From contig CM070569.1 in the NCBI GenBank assembly GCA_036346355.1, forward strand, positions 58,738,561 to 58,802,560: a stretch of 64,000 nt of DNA, in the 5' to 3' direction. Below, one piece after another: positions 43,692 through 55,050 of the stretch. The stretch's first letter is position 1; the number at the start of each line of letters is the position of its first letter. Below the pieces are notes generated by a model. That model worked only from the letters and a program-made list of their open reading frames with translations. It made no database searches and had not been told where the DNA came from. Made by a program: the position numbers and the translations under genes. This stretch comes from Rhipidocladum racemiflorum (Eukaryota; Streptophyta; Magnoliopsida; Poales; Poaceae).

Positions 43692-44779
43692 GTGAGAACT
43701 GTGCAGCGTCAGCCATTTTCGCTTGGCTTCTCGGCGGTTCCCTTTCTTTCTCGACATCGCCATGCGGGTAAGCGTCGATCCGTTCGGCTCCTCGACCCGT
43801 CACCACCACGGCCGGGGCAGATAGTGATCGTCCCGCCATACTCGGCGCCAAGTGTCCGCAGGGACCACGGCGCCCTCACGGCGCCGAAACCTCGGCTCGA
43901 GGTCACTTACGGACCCGGCCAGCCGAAACACGCCGAGGCCCATCACCCCAAGCGGCGGAGGCATCGGCGATGGCGGTGCGCACCGCGCGACCTGCGCGCT
44001 TCGTGGCAATGGTCGGCCATGTCAGCGACCACCACTCGGACACAACTCCTCGACCACGGCTCTAGCGGAGAAGAGATAGAAACGAACCACGCTCAGCGAC
44101 CCGACACCGCGGGCGCTGCTACCCGGCCACGCCAAAGACTCTCCGCCAACACAGGAGGATCACCCGTGCTCGCCCGACCAGAGCCAGGCGCGACGGCTGA
44201 AGGCTCAAAAGGCCGAGGCTCGACAAGCTCGAAGGCCGACACTGGAAGCGATGCTATCCATTGCTCCACGCACTGGCGGCGTGGCGCTCGCGCACGCCCG
44301 AGTCCACCACCGGTAGCTAGAGGGGGGCCAGGCGATTCATCGTTTTTCCCCACCCCGGCCAAAAACATCGCCCGCGGCGGCTTAATCTTGCTCGCGCGCA
44401 TTCCCGGCGCCAGGCGATCCGCGGCCAAGGCTACCCGCGGAACCTCAGGGCCTGGTGGAAGCGGCGGCAGCCCCGCTGACGCAGCGTATAGCCCGCGGAT
44501 CGCGGCGTTCCAGGCGCCTCTTGGATAGCAGCGCGCGTACGCCATCGAGGCCGTCGGAAGCGAAACAAGCAGCGTCACCTTCAGGCAACCAGGCATCGGC
44601 GCACCGGTGCACCAGCGTTTGGGGGCCGGCGGCTTCGCACCACCCTCAAGCGTGAAGACGAGCAGCCCGACCCGGTAAATCGTCGTCGCGTGGCAGCCTT
44701 CCGCGGCGTGACCGCCTTGAGCCCCGATGGCCGGGACCCCTGGGCGTCTGCCGAGGGTTCGCGGTAGCAGTTCCTGCCC

Positions 44780-45160
44780 GGTCAGGCGGCCCAGGTCAAC
44801 ATAGCCAAGTGCGAGGGCTACAAACCCGATGTATGGCTGGAAGATTCTGGCTCGCATCTTGAGAGGCAGCGGGCGACCTTTTGTCATCAATACCTCCCCA
44901 TCTGCTTGGCGGACTCGGCCGGGCATGGCTCGAATACGCGCCAACATCATCCGGGGCTGGGCCGACCTCAAGCACCACTTCGTTGGCAACTTCCGAGGCA
45001 CCTACAAGCGACCGAGGAATTCACTGGGACACTGAAAAGGCTGCGGCGGCCAGGGGAAACCTCGGGGACTACATCCGACGTTTTCCCATGATTGCTTGAG
45101 CTCCTGCACGACATCAGCGCCAGCGATGTCGTGAGGCATTCATCTGACACCACTTCCAAG
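44780..45160 (+). pseudogene. gypsy gag core remnant (Tat-like element)
   Basis: Pieces in three overlapping frames together follow the conserved gag core: LADSA, AWLEYAPTSS, GWADLKHHFVGNFRGTYKRP, then GDYIRRF. Each frame carries the match only for 10-25 residues before a one- or two-base shift moves it. The N-terminal part (43700-44780) is GC-rich and not identifiable; the C-terminal part to 45690 has only scattered similarity. Confidence 0.7.
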
Positions 45161-45689
45161 ACCCTGGTCCATAAATTGGGGTGTCTGAAGCCGGGACCAC
45201 CAAGAACTCCTGGACATTGCCACAGCCACGCCTCGGGGCGGAGGCCGTAGATGTCATCTTCGACAAAGGAAGTCGAAGCGAGGGGCGGCAAGGCCAGCCC
45301 CTCCTCAGGCCGCCCGACAAGCGAAAGCGCCACGGCAAGCAGTCGCGAGGGCCGCTGAATTCGCGACTCACCACCGATCGGGAAAGCGCCATAAGGCAAC
45401 TGACCGCCGAGAAGGCGTGGAAATGCGATGTCGAACCACGGATACCCGTCGAGCACAAGTATCGGAGCTGCGAAGTCTGGCGTTTTCTTTCAGGAACCCC
45501 ACGGCGCCCGCGGGGCAAAGGAAAAGAGGCAAGACTTCAGCGCCGACCAGAGATCGAGGAGAGGAGGCGTCGGCTTCCCGAGGCAAGCGGTTGCCTCATG
45601 ATCTTCGGACCGGCAACTACGCCCGGCGGAGGCGGCTCAAGCTGCTTTGCGAGAAGGTGTTCGCGGCAAGCCAGTAGTACCTAAATACC

Positions 45690-46110
45690 TTCGGTGGTGA
45701 GTCCCCGATCACCTTTGGCCAGACCCGACCACCGACCGCGTCCCATAACCAGGAAGTACCGGCTCGTCATTAACCCCATCGTGGGAACAAAGCGCTGACT
45801 AAGGTGCTCGTAGGGCAGCGGCGGCGATCTCAACATCGCTACGTTGAGACCCACCGGCGCCATGAGGATCCCGCTCGAGCCGACCAGCGAGCACCCTTTC
45901 ACGGCGTCGTTCTGGCGTGAGCCCACCCGCTTTCCGAGCGGTCGACACGCCCGTCACGTTCGAGAGCAGGTTAACTTCCGCACCGAGACCCTCACCTTAA
46001 GTCGTGGATTTTCCGGCTCCTACGCCATCCTAGGGAGACCATGCTCAGCGAAGTTCATGGCGATCCCCAACTACACCTACGAAGCTGAAGATGCCGGGCG
46101 CATGGGGTGA
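45690..46110 (+). pseudogene. gypsy aspartic protease remnant (Tat-like element)
   Basis: The stretch encodes, in shifting frames, LNIATL-like and MRIPLEPTSEHPF segments, and then SRGFSGSYAILGRPCSAKFM followed by AIPNYTYE, a highly conserved C-terminal protease block of RIRE2-type pol. The active-site triad region near 45820 is too damaged to read. It sits directly upstream of RT as expected. Confidence 0.65.
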
Positions 46111-46589
46111 TCACCAGTAGCTGCGTCTTTCGGCTAAGCCTCACGGTGCGAAGAAACGATTCGCGAGTTAGCCTCGGCGATCGTCGCATCCACCAGGCTC
46201 AGCCAAGCCTCAGAAACCGGCACCTCAGAGTCAGCTCAGACTCTAGCAAGTCGGACCGGGCTCCTTCAAGTCAGCCAGAGGACACAAAGGCGATCGAGTC
46301 GACCGGAGGACCCGACCAAAACCGCTCGGATCGGGACCCACGCTTCTGCCAAATAGGAAGCGGCGCTAAATCGACTTCCTCGCGCCAGCAGGGGCCGCGC
46401 CATGGAAGCCCTCCGACATCTTGCAGGATCAGGAAATCGCCGAGCACTCCTGAACATCCGGCACAGGTCTGAACCCGATCACGGCGTCTGCGCCACGGCG
46501 AAGGAAGCGCGTGGCCATAGGAGAGAAATAGCCAAGCTCTTGGCGCGGGGTTCATCAAAGAAGTTCGCCACCCGAGTGGTTAGCAAACC

Positions 46590-47460
46590 TGTGCTTGTAA
46601 AGAAGGCGGGAAATGGAGAATGTGTATGCGAAACTACACAAGCCTAAACAAGGCATATCCGAAAGATCCATTCCCTACGCCCGCATCGACCAAATGGTAG
46701 ACTCCACCGCGAAGTGCGAATCCACTGTCCTTTACGGATGCCTACTCGAGGGTACCACCAGGATCGCGATGAAAAGAAAGGCGACCGGCTCGCGACTTCC
46801 TTCATCACTCCGTGCGATTCGTTACGCTCACGTGACAATGCCGTTTGGCCTGAAAAGCGGGGCTACATACCAGGATGTATCGCCAGATTTGCCTTTCCGA
46901 ACGGATCGGCCGCAATGTCGAGCGTCGTCGGCGACATCGTTATCAAGACCAGGAAGAACCCGGCGACATCATCGCCCGTCTGGAGGAGACTTCGCGAACC
47001 GGCGGTTCGCATCAAGCTCAACCAGAAATGCGTTTCGGGGTACCCAGAGAAGCTTCTCGGCTTCATCATCTCGGCGTGCATCGAAGCCGGCGAGACAAGA
47101 TCTCCAGCGATCTTAAGGATGGGGCCGTCGGCAACCTCAAAGGGCCCAAAGTGGACGGGATGCCTAAGCGGCCCTGAGGTAAACTTCACGCGTCCGCCTC
47201 GTGAGCAGGCTTGCCTCTATACAAACTCTGAGAAATCCAGGCCACTTGGTTTGGGCGAAGGAGGCGCGCCGGCCAGCGCTAAAGGTTTTCGACCACCCCT
47301 CGATCTTTGATCGCCCGGCTCGAGAAGAGCCTACGCTACTCTACATTGCCGCCCACGACCGGGTGAAATCGGCCACGCGACACTTGTCGCGGAGCGGCGA
47401 GAAGAAAAGCGGGTCCTTAAGATCCGGCGGCGGTCTACTTCATTAGCGAAGTACTCTCAG
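46590..47460 (+). pseudogene. gypsy reverse transcriptase remnant (Tat-like element)
   Basis: Reading across frames gives the RT order: GKWR-like start with NKAYPKDPFP (46640), ARIDQMVDSTA (46683), SFTDAYS (46735), VTMPFGLKSGATYQ (46832), QIGRNVE (46910), the DIVIKTRK palm end (46935), then HLGVH/GFIIS and LKGPKVDG. The expected YVDD segment near 46925 is broken by deletion. The connection domain with LYIAAHDRV (47345) and YFIS (47438) follows. Many one- to four-base gaps interrupt it while substitutions are few. Confidence 0.8.
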
Positions 47461-47719
47461 AGTCAAGGCACGGTACCCATGATTCGAGAAAGATGCTCTC
47501 TCCGATTCGATCCACGAAAAGTGACACATTACTTCAACCCGGCACCACGTTTCCGTGGTAACCTCCCTACCACTTTCGGCGAGGTCATCCATAACAGCGG
47601 CGCCTCGGAAGAATTGCCAAGTGGGCACTCGAGCTCAATGGGCATGGCGTATCCTATGTTCCTCGGCGCCATAAAATCTCAAGTTCTAAGCCAGGCTTAG
47701 TGCCAGTGGACCAAAGCCA

Positions 47720-48100
47720 GGCCCGCCTCACTTTCGAAGACCCTGAGTCTTGGGCGATGTGCCGGCGGGTCCTTCACCAAACACGGAGGCGGGGCGGGGT
47801 GCGTCATTCTTTCACCACTTTCGGGAACAAGCTTGATGCGTCATCAGGCTGCACCGGCGCAACCAACAAGCGTCGCCCGAGTATGAGGCCCTGCGTTCTT
47901 GGTCTCGCGCCGCCACCGACCTCGAAGGCTCTGCGGTTATCGCGTGCATGGCGACTCAAAACTGGTCGTCGATCAAGTCATGAAGCTGCCGAGAACCTCG
48001 CGGCGATCGGATGAAGCCCTCTTGTCGAGAATGCATGGCGGGCGAAGTTCAAGGATTTGAGCTCCATCACCTTCTGAGCGGAACAACGGAGAGGCCGATC
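47720..48100 (+). pseudogene. gypsy RNase H remnant (Tat-like element)
   Basis: Recognisable words in changing frames include GSFTKHGGG (47765), EYEALRS (47879), LRVHGDSKLVVDQVMK-like DNA (47935-47985), and ELHHL (48060). This is the RNase H domain that follows the RT connection in Tat-lineage elements. Confidence 0.65.
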
Positions 48101-48399
48101 ACGGCTAGTCTACCTCCGGCCGGGCGATCGCCAGAATTTTATCGACCTACACCAAGCATCCATCGAACCCGATGCCGGACGATCGGCCATGCGACAAAGG
48201 CTGAGCTGGTCGGCCAGGGTTACCAGCGTCCTGATGACCGGCACCGATTGGAGGAATCCCTTCATCGATCGGTGGTGACCGGTTCCCTCCCAGAAGCGAC
48301 CGGCCAGAGGCCAGCCTCGCTCGTCGAACAAAATCCTTCGTCTTGATCGGCAGCGACCTCTGCGAAGAGCCCCTCGGAATCCTCGAGAAGTGTGTCCCG

Positions 48400-49460
48400 C
48401 CGTAGGCCAAGGAAGAGAGCTACTCGCGACATCCACGGCGAGTTTGCGGACCTGCACGCAGAGTCACGAACCTGGTCGGGAAAGCCAGGCAAGGTTTCTC
48501 TTGGCCAAGCTGCCCGTGGCAGACTCGAGCGGATCATCCGGACGTCGCGAAGTGCCAATTCTTGCTCGGCAAACTCACCTCCGGCGCCAAGCACTCAAGC
48601 GATCCCTATCACCTGGCCCTTCGCGTTTGGGGACTCGATACAGTCGGGCCTTCAAGAAAGCGCCGGGGCTTCACCACCTGTTGGTTGCGATAGAACAAGT
48701 TCACCAAGTGGATAGAAGCCAAGCGATCACAACAATCACTTAGCGACAGCGGACTTCATCCGCCAATATCGTCTACCGGTTTGGAGTCCGAACTCCATCA
48801 TCACCAGACAGCGGGCAGTTCCGCGGGAAAGGAGTTTCTCGAGCTACTGCGACTTCGACATCCGCGTGGATTGGGTCGGCGTCGCCCTTCACGCGAACAG
48901 CGGCCAAGTCGAGCAGCGAGCGGCATGATCCTCCAGAGGCTCAAGCGCGAATCTTCGATCGGCGAAGAAAGTCTGTGGAGGCGTTAGGCGGTAGGTACCT
49001 CCGTGCTTTGGAGCTTACGGACCACCCGAGCAGGTCGGCCAGGGTTCCGCCATTTTCACTGGCATTGGGGCGAAGCCATCTTCTGCAAGCCGACTTGGAC
49101 TACTGGCGCCCCAAAGGTTCGAGAGGCCTTCCGGGAGGCCGAGAGGGCTCGAGTCGGCAAAACATTTGTCGGCCAGGCTCGATGAAGCGCGAGATGTCGC
49201 CGTCGTTCGCTCGGCCAAATACCCGGCCGATTTCTGCGGCGCTACCCACGACCGCAAGGTTAGAGGCGGCGTTCAACACGAAGCGACACAGTTACTGCGC
49301 CGAGTCGGATCCAACAAAGGCAAGCACAAGCTCTCCTCCTTGGGAGGCCTTCGTGTAGTGAGGTCGCCGACCTGGCACTTACAAGCTCAAGGATCGAAGC
49401 GGCAATATCTTGTCAAGCGCTGGAACATCGAAAAGCTAAAGGCGATTCTACCCTTAGCCC
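48400..49460 (+). pseudogene. gypsy integrase remnant (Tat-like element)
   Basis: Wording of the integrase core appears across frames: CQF..QTHL (48555), IPITWPFA (48602), a GLDTVGP-like stretch, HHLLVAIEQVHQVDR (for HLLVAIDKFTKWIEA, 48675), then YRFGV.NSIIT, a damaged DNG.QF block near 48810 (CCAGACAGCGGGCAGTTCC), FLELLRL, and NGMILQ-like DNA at 48920. The C-terminal YKLKD-like stretch is near 49385. The integrase triad cannot be assembled in any frame. Confidence 0.7.
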
Positions 49461-49639
49461 TTTTTCTACCTCGTTCATTACCATGTTCACCTTTTTACCG
49501 GGCCTCGCGTAGCTTATTTTTCCACTCGGAGTCGACATCCGTTCAGCGTATCATTCACCCGATCGTTCGGTCTACTTTTTCCGACCAGTACCCACGGCCT
49601 CGCCCGGCTCTGGTTGCAGTGGTATCTCGCTAAGGAAAA

Positions 49640-52446
49640 AGAGGCGAGCAGGATGGTATCTGATTGCCGGGAACTAACGCTCGCGCCAAAAACTGTTTTC
49701 TACTTTTTTGAGAAAAGCATTTGGAACATGTCGATCAGCTGGTCGGTTGGTCCCCTTGAGACCCAAGAACCATGACCCGGCATGTCTTCACAGGCAACAA
49801 GCGAAAAATACATGTAAAACCGAACACCTTTGTTTCTTCCAATTCAGCATTTACATTCTTTAGAAACAAGAAAGTCTAAAACCAAGAAAGCTTTTTCGTT
49901 TAAAGGGTCTTCCCAGCTTCGACAGTTGATCTCCGGACTTGTGTCGTCCCTCTCAAAGCACAACCGGCTTCAGCTCAATTTTTGCCTTGACGCCTGACAA
50001 AAAATAAGCCGAATCGCCAAAGCTCCAGCAGCAGGAGAGCCCGATCGCCGGGCGCACCTTCAAGCGGCGACCCTGCGCCCCCCTGTGACCTCTATGGTCC
50101 CGGGGAGCTTGAATCGACACGAGGGGGACGCCGTCGGAGAAAATGCAGCCGGCCACGATCAGGCGTCGGCGGCGCAGATCGTCGCGTGAGCCTAGATATC
50201 GTGATGCGACTCGAGGCTCCGGAAGGAGAAGGCGCGGGGAAGGGCGGCGCCCGCTCCCCCAATTGCTTTCGAGCGCTTCGCGGCGGTTCCCTCGGCCCGG
50301 CAGCCGCGGCTTGTCGCGCCCGCTCTCGCTCCTCCTCTCCTCCGCCTCCCGCTCCGGCGCTCGATCCAACCCGTCGTCGGCAGAGGCCGCCCCTATAAAG
50401 CCGACGGCTAAATCGCCCCTAACTCCTCCTCATCCTGCCTCTCGTTGAAAGGAGTCGATCGATCTCATCGATCGGTGGGTTCTCATCCTTAGGCAGGAAT
50501 GAGGAGGCGAAGCGACCATAAAAGCAAGTCGGCATTTCGTCTCAGCGTTGCTTTGAATGAAGTCAGCGCCCGCCTCGCCTATTTATGGCGATCAGCGCAA
50601 GCGAAGCGGCGCCGGATACCCTTGACATTCATGGCGATAGCACCTTTTACCGGTGATGGCGTGAAAGCGGCTTAAAAGCAAGCGGCGGAGGCAAACACCG
50701 CCAATTCGCGTTGAACAAAAACCTCTCTTGATCATAAAGAAAGATAAGTGAATACCTTCTTCTTACACACTCGTTATTACTCCTTCAAGTGGCGGCGGTA
50801 ACAAACAAACAGCCCGCTTCACTCGAGAACTACAAGAGTCCGCGGGTCGAGTTGACACAACCAATCGTCGGGTCCTCCCAAGGCGACCAAACTTTCGACC
50901 AAAAGTACTACGACCTCGCCCGGCGACTCACGATTCTGAAGTAGTGCTTGACGAAGAAAGGAAGTGCCCAAGCGGGTCGACCCACGATCGGTCGAGAACG
51001 ACCTCCACGGTTGGCGTTCTCTCGATTTCCCAACTCTCTAACTTTTGTGATATACACAGAGCCTATGCGACCACAGTGGTCCCTAAGGCAGAGGCGATGA
51101 TATCCACCACGACAAAAAATGGGCAGAGGTGAGGACAAGGCGAGGCCCAGGGCCCCTAGTTGGGTCGGCGGGCGACCAATCGCCTTAACTCACGTCGGGA
51201 TCACACCTCACGCTCTCCGCGAGAACCCGACGGCGGTGGCGACGGTACACCTTGGATCGTGACGATCCAAGGTACGTCTGAGATCGAGTAAGGAAAGATT
51301 CTTTATGGATCGCCCCAGTGGGAGTCGGACGCCGCCCAGGGATTGTCGCTAGGACCCCCTCGCGAAGGCCTCAGTTCCACGGATCACTCGCTTGTAGCCC
51401 CACGAGCGGCGCTCGAGCCAGCGAACAGCGCGTTTCTCACCCCTCCTGGTCCCCCACGGCCAGGCGAGGCGTAAAAATGGGACTCAACCAGGCGCCACGT
51501 GCTCGCCGAGCGATCGGCCCAGCTTGCGCCCGGCGGCTCGGCTGAGGCGCCACGTGTCGCGAAGCGACCGGAGGCGACCATGCTGCTGCCCAACCACGGG
51601 CGCCCACGCGTGCTCGCCGAGGCGATCAGCCTATAACGCGCCCAAAAGCCGACGGCGCCATGTGTTCGCCGAAGGCGACGGCCGGCCGGCGCGGCGGCCG
51701 CGACCATAAGCGCCCGGCGACCAGCCCAACTGCGGCGCCCGGCGGCTCGACCGGCGCCGCGTATCGCCGGGCGACCCGGCTCGTGCGCATCAACCGCAGG
51801 CGCCACGTGCTCGCCGAAGCGATCAGCCCATTGCGCCGAAAACCGCGACGGCGCCACGTGTCCGCCGAAGCGACCGGCCAGCTGCCAGCGCCAGCGGACG
51901 GCGCCATGTGTTCGCGAAGCGACCGGCCGGTAAGCGCCCGGCGGCGCGACCATCGGCGCCCGGCGACCCGGCCAGCTGCGCCGGCCACGACCATAGCGCC
52001 CGACGACCGACCATTGCGCGCCCGGCGGTGCGGTCGGCGACCACACCAGCCGGCGCCGTGCCGCGGCCGCACCATCTGCTCCCGACCACCCTTGACCACG
52101 GCCGCGCGCGAGAACGCGAGATATATCTGCGGTCGGACCTCCCCGATACCGCAAAGCAACGACCAAGCAAGGCCAGAAACCCCAGGCACTGCTCTCAGGC
52201 CGGCTCGAGGGGCTCAAAAGAACTACACCCACCCCGGGTGCCTTTCGTACTTGCCCCGGTCAGGTCTTCGACCAAACCGAAAACCCCCAGCCTGCTCTCA
52301 AACCCAGGCTCGGGGGCTCAGCTACACCAGCGGGTGCGCTCGTAACGCACCGTCGGAGGATTCTGATCGGCCAAGCGAACCACGGCATCCACGCGGAAAT
52401 AAGACCCGGGCACCTCTCAGCCTGCACGAGGGGCTCGGGGAGCTCT
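49640..52446 (+). other. 3' non-coding region of the Tat-like element
   Basis: Very GC-rich from 50000 on. Long open frames here (for example the minus-strand frame 51384-52232) are Arg/Ala-rich, lack any domain and come from GC-rich repeats. The words CTCGAGGGGCTC, GCTCGGGGGCTC and GAGGGGCTCGGGG occur near 52205, 52310 and 52430; such tracts precede the 3' LTR in RIRE2-type elements. Confidence 0.6.
51491..51925 (+). repeat. Six-copy GGCGCCACGTG...CGAAGCGA repeat
   Basis: The word GGCGCCA(C/T)GTG starts at about 51491, 51546, 51653, 51799, 51850 and 51900. It is usually followed by TTCGCCGAAGCGA and CCGGC words. Spacing is near multiples of 50-55 bp. Four copies contain the palindrome CACGTG. 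Confidence 0.7.
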
Positions 52447-52986
52447 TGGCCAGTACCAGGCCATGGGTACCCCAGCCGAAAGAAGCGCGTGGGCAGGCGA
52501 ACCGGTCGGGGCCCAAAGCCCACAGCTGAGAAAAGCGTAGCCATGACCAAGTCGTGAAATCCACTGCGGCGACATTTATTGTGTCGGCGCATTAAATGCT
52601 GGCCCAGTAATGTTGTAGCGGCACAAGTCCCCAACTCTACGCATTTACTACGGCGGCGCGGCAACTCTGAGCCCGGCCGGCCCGAGGCAAGGAGGCGGCG
52701 GCCCGATCCCATCGGCAGCCACTTGCGGGCGGCTAAAACCGCGATCTTTTTCTCTTTTTTAAGCTTAACAATGTAACCTCCCCTCCTCGCCTATATAAAG
52801 GGGAGGGAGCGAGCATGTAAGGCGACGGACAATAGGAATCAATACAATCAAACCCACCTGCAGGCTAGTAGGGACGTTGGCCAGAACAGTGCATCTGTGC
52901 TCACCCGAGTAAGCCGTCGAGGAGAGGGAGCGTGCACCCCCCTCTTACCTATACAAATTCATTGGCCGGTGCTCGAAACACCGACA
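52447..52986 (+). repeat. 3' LTR of the Tat-like gypsy element
   Basis: It runs from TGGCCAGTACCAGGCC to GCTCGAAACACCGACA, with TATATAAA at 52792-52799. It is followed by the duplicated CATTT. Confidence 0.9.
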
Positions 52987-52991
52987 CATTT

Positions 52992-53424
52992 CAAATTTCT
53001 TTACAAGTTATGCTTTCAATTTATTACTCATAATTTACATTAAATTCAACTTTATGCAAATAACTGTAGTAGCCTCCTTTGTATCAGTTTGCATGTAATT
53101 AGGATTTGCAAACACTTCAAGTTTTGTTGGGTACACAATGTACTCAACCTTGCTATTAACGTAGTTTTAGGTGGAGAGGTAGGATATTCCGAAGATACTT
53201 ATGTTGGCGCAGAATACGAGGATAACGACAATGCTTTTATCTAGAGTTTTACCTTATTAGTTGCATGTGGAAAATGAGTAGTTAGGCATATGGCAATATA
53301 AAGTTGTCTTCTCACTCATTTTTTTTATAAAAATAACCCTTGCCCACTACAGTAGCCTCGAGAGGCGACGTATCTCACCTATTGTGTTAAGAGACTATAC
53401 TAGATGCATGACGCGTAGGAAACA
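52992..53424 (+). other. Host DNA right of the gypsy element with a possible short exon
   Basis: After AT-rich DNA, the stretch 53170-53244 follows a plausible acceptor (AACGTAGTTTTAG) and reads GGEVGYSEDTYVGAEYED then NDNAFI and a TAG. The acidic composition resembles the island at 41860-41940 on the other side of the gypsy insertion. It could be the last exon of the same broken gene. Evidence is thin. Confidence 0.25.
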
Positions 53425-53604
53425 CTAGCTAGAGCTGCGCGCTCCGCCGCGCCGTGCGAAATTTGATCCAAGTTTTTATCTCTAAAAAAAGGCAAGAATA
53501 TCCGAGTTTTTTTTGTTCGCTTGGGTATTTCTTGGAAAAAAGACGTTAGGTAAGAATCGTCGACGAACCAGCAAAACAACTGGCATTTTTTGTGGAAAAA
53601 AAAG

Positions 53605-53778
53605 AATAATACATGTTTCGAGAAATATTAGATCCCAAACCACCAAAGAAAGCTATAGACGCCGAGTTTAACACCCTATGCGGTCAACGGGCAATAATAC
53701 ATGTCTTAAAAAATATTAGAGATCGAGCCGCAAAAGGAATTTTAGATGCCGAGTTTAACACCCTATGCGCTTATTTTC
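53605..53778 (+). repeat. About 88-bp duplication within the probable Helitron
   Basis: Two copies start with AATAATACATGT (53605 and 53693) and each ends near GCCGAGTTTAACACCCTATG; they are diverged in the middle. Confidence 0.8.
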
Positions 53779-53889
53779 CCGTGAAAATGAGCAAAAAGCG
53801 GGAAAAAACGGAGAAACGACGGACGAAAAACGAATTTCCATTGTTTTTTGGGAAACGGCCAACGAAAACATTTTTTTCCATGATCTGGA

Positions 53890-54250
53890 GAAAAAACGGA
53901 TCATGAAAATATTTTTTTCCACGCAAAATGGAGATGCTCCGGAGGAAAAATGGATCACGAAAATATTTTTCGCATGCTCCGGAGGAAAAACGGATCACGA
54001 AAATATTTTTTTCCGGGCAAAACGGACAAAAGAAACGGTCTTCCATTTTTTTTGGGCGGGAAATAACCACCGAAAATATTTCCCCCATGCTCCGGAGGGA
54101 AAACGGATCACGAAAACATTTTTCTGGGCAAAACGGAGAAAGGAAACAGTTTTCCATTTTTTTTTTTGCAAAAACGGCTACCGAAAATATTTTTCGCATG
54201 CTCTGGAGAAAAAACGGAATCCAAAAACATTGTTTTCGGACGAAACGGAG
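53890..54250 (+). repeat. Interleaved tandem repeats (CGGATCACGAAAATATTTTT unit)
   Basis: The word GGATCACGAAAA(T/C)AT or a close variant occurs near 53899, 53952, 53992 and 54105. It alternates with ATGCTCCGGAGGAAAAA and GAAACGGTCTTCCATTTTTT blocks. The array gives Phe-rich open frames on both strands that are unlikely to be genes. Confidence 0.75.
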
Positions 54251-54607
54251 AAAGGACCCGAACGTAAAGCGCGAGGACCTATTTGTTATAATTTTGGACC
54301 TGTTCGCTATTTTGAAAAATTAGGAAAGGGCTCGCTCGCGATTCGCACCTAACGGGAGGTCCTCCATGCAAAACGGCAAACCAAGGACCTAAATGCGAAC
54401 CGGAAAAAATAGTTTCTTCTCACATAAAATCGCGCAGGGACCTCTTTGTAATTTGAAGAAAGCCGAGGGTTTTTTTTGAAAAAATTGCAGGGTGACGTGG
54501 CACCATGGTTGGGCTCCAATTCTAGGGCCTATAAGGCTAGCTATTATATTATGCGTCATATGATCTGTTGTACTTCCATACTATGGTAGATAGACTACCG
54601 TAGTAGA

Positions 54608-55050
54608 TCAATTGTATTATGTGACACGTGTTACCTAGTTTTTTTGTGCTCTAAATGAGGCTATTTCTGTAATTTTAAGAAAGGATGTCATATATGGTAA
54701 AACAAGTGAAGACTTCATTTCTCTCAATTTGCTGTGTGAATAGTGTTAGTACTCCCAACTCCCAAGTGCGTTGGACCACGAGTGCTGACGAAGAGCAAGT
54801 GGTGAAAGGAGTCAATGGCAATATGAGCAAGGCTCGAAAAGGTCATCCTTAAGGTGGCTTTTGATTGTTTGAATAAAGGTGAATGAGATATGATCATCTA
54901 TAGATTTAGAGTTATTTAATTGTTTGGATAAGTGGATGGATGTGATATGGTCACATAGTTTTTTGGAATATTCCATCAAAATGTTTGATAGAGTCATAAA
55001 AAAAGGCTGAACAGGCTCATCTAGTTTGTTGCATGAAGATGTATACTCGG
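54608..55050. other. AT-rich DNA; no gene seen
   Basis: Contains the words GATTGTTTGAATAA and AATTGTTTGGATAAGTGGAT, which are partly inverse to CCATCCATCCAACCAAACAA at 55330-55350. The segment to 55490 may be a MITE with the 30-bp repeat in its middle. Confidence 0.35.

Larger units (their letters stand above)
43137..52986 (+). mobile_element. Tat/RIRE2-like Ty3/gypsy retrotransposon, full length but decayed (9850 bp)
   Basis: Direct LTRs 43137-43678 and 52447-52986 enclose an 8.8-kb interior, and CATTT is duplicated perfectly on both sides (43132-43136 and 52987-52991). Domain order along the plus strand is gag, protease, reverse transcriptase, RNase H, integrase, then a 2.8-kb non-coding 3' region: Ty3/gypsy order, closest in wording to RIRE2-type non-chromovirus elements (inference). 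Homology to the expected proteins hops between all three frames every 30-100 bases, so nothing is translatable. The 5' end of the right LTR follows a G-rich tract (GAGGGGCTCGGGGAGCTCT). Confidence 0.92.
53425..54607 (-). mobile_element. Probable non-autonomous Helitron (1183 bp)
   Basis: On the minus strand the right border begins TCTACTACGG preceded by A. The left border ends with a GC-rich hairpin (GCGCG...CGCGC within GGCGCGGCGGAGCGCGC) then AGCTCTAGCTAG followed by T. TC start, hairpin, CTAG end and A/T insertion site are the Helitron hallmarks. It encodes no RepHel protein. The interior is made of two kinds of tandem repeats. Confidence 0.55.

Noticed and set aside
43680..45001. Long open frames of about 280-300 codons on both strands near the 5' end of the Tat-like element
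   Set aside because: They overlap each other in opposite directions, lack domains, and the real gag signal hops between other frames.
51384..52232. 282-codon minus-strand open frame
   Set aside because: Arg/Ala/Gly-rich, built from GC-rich repeats in the 3' region of a gypsy element, with overlapping open frames on both strands and no domain.
53755..54352. Phe-rich open frames of 142-195 codons
   Set aside because: They arise from tandem repeats in the probable Helitron, occur on both strands and follow the repeat period.
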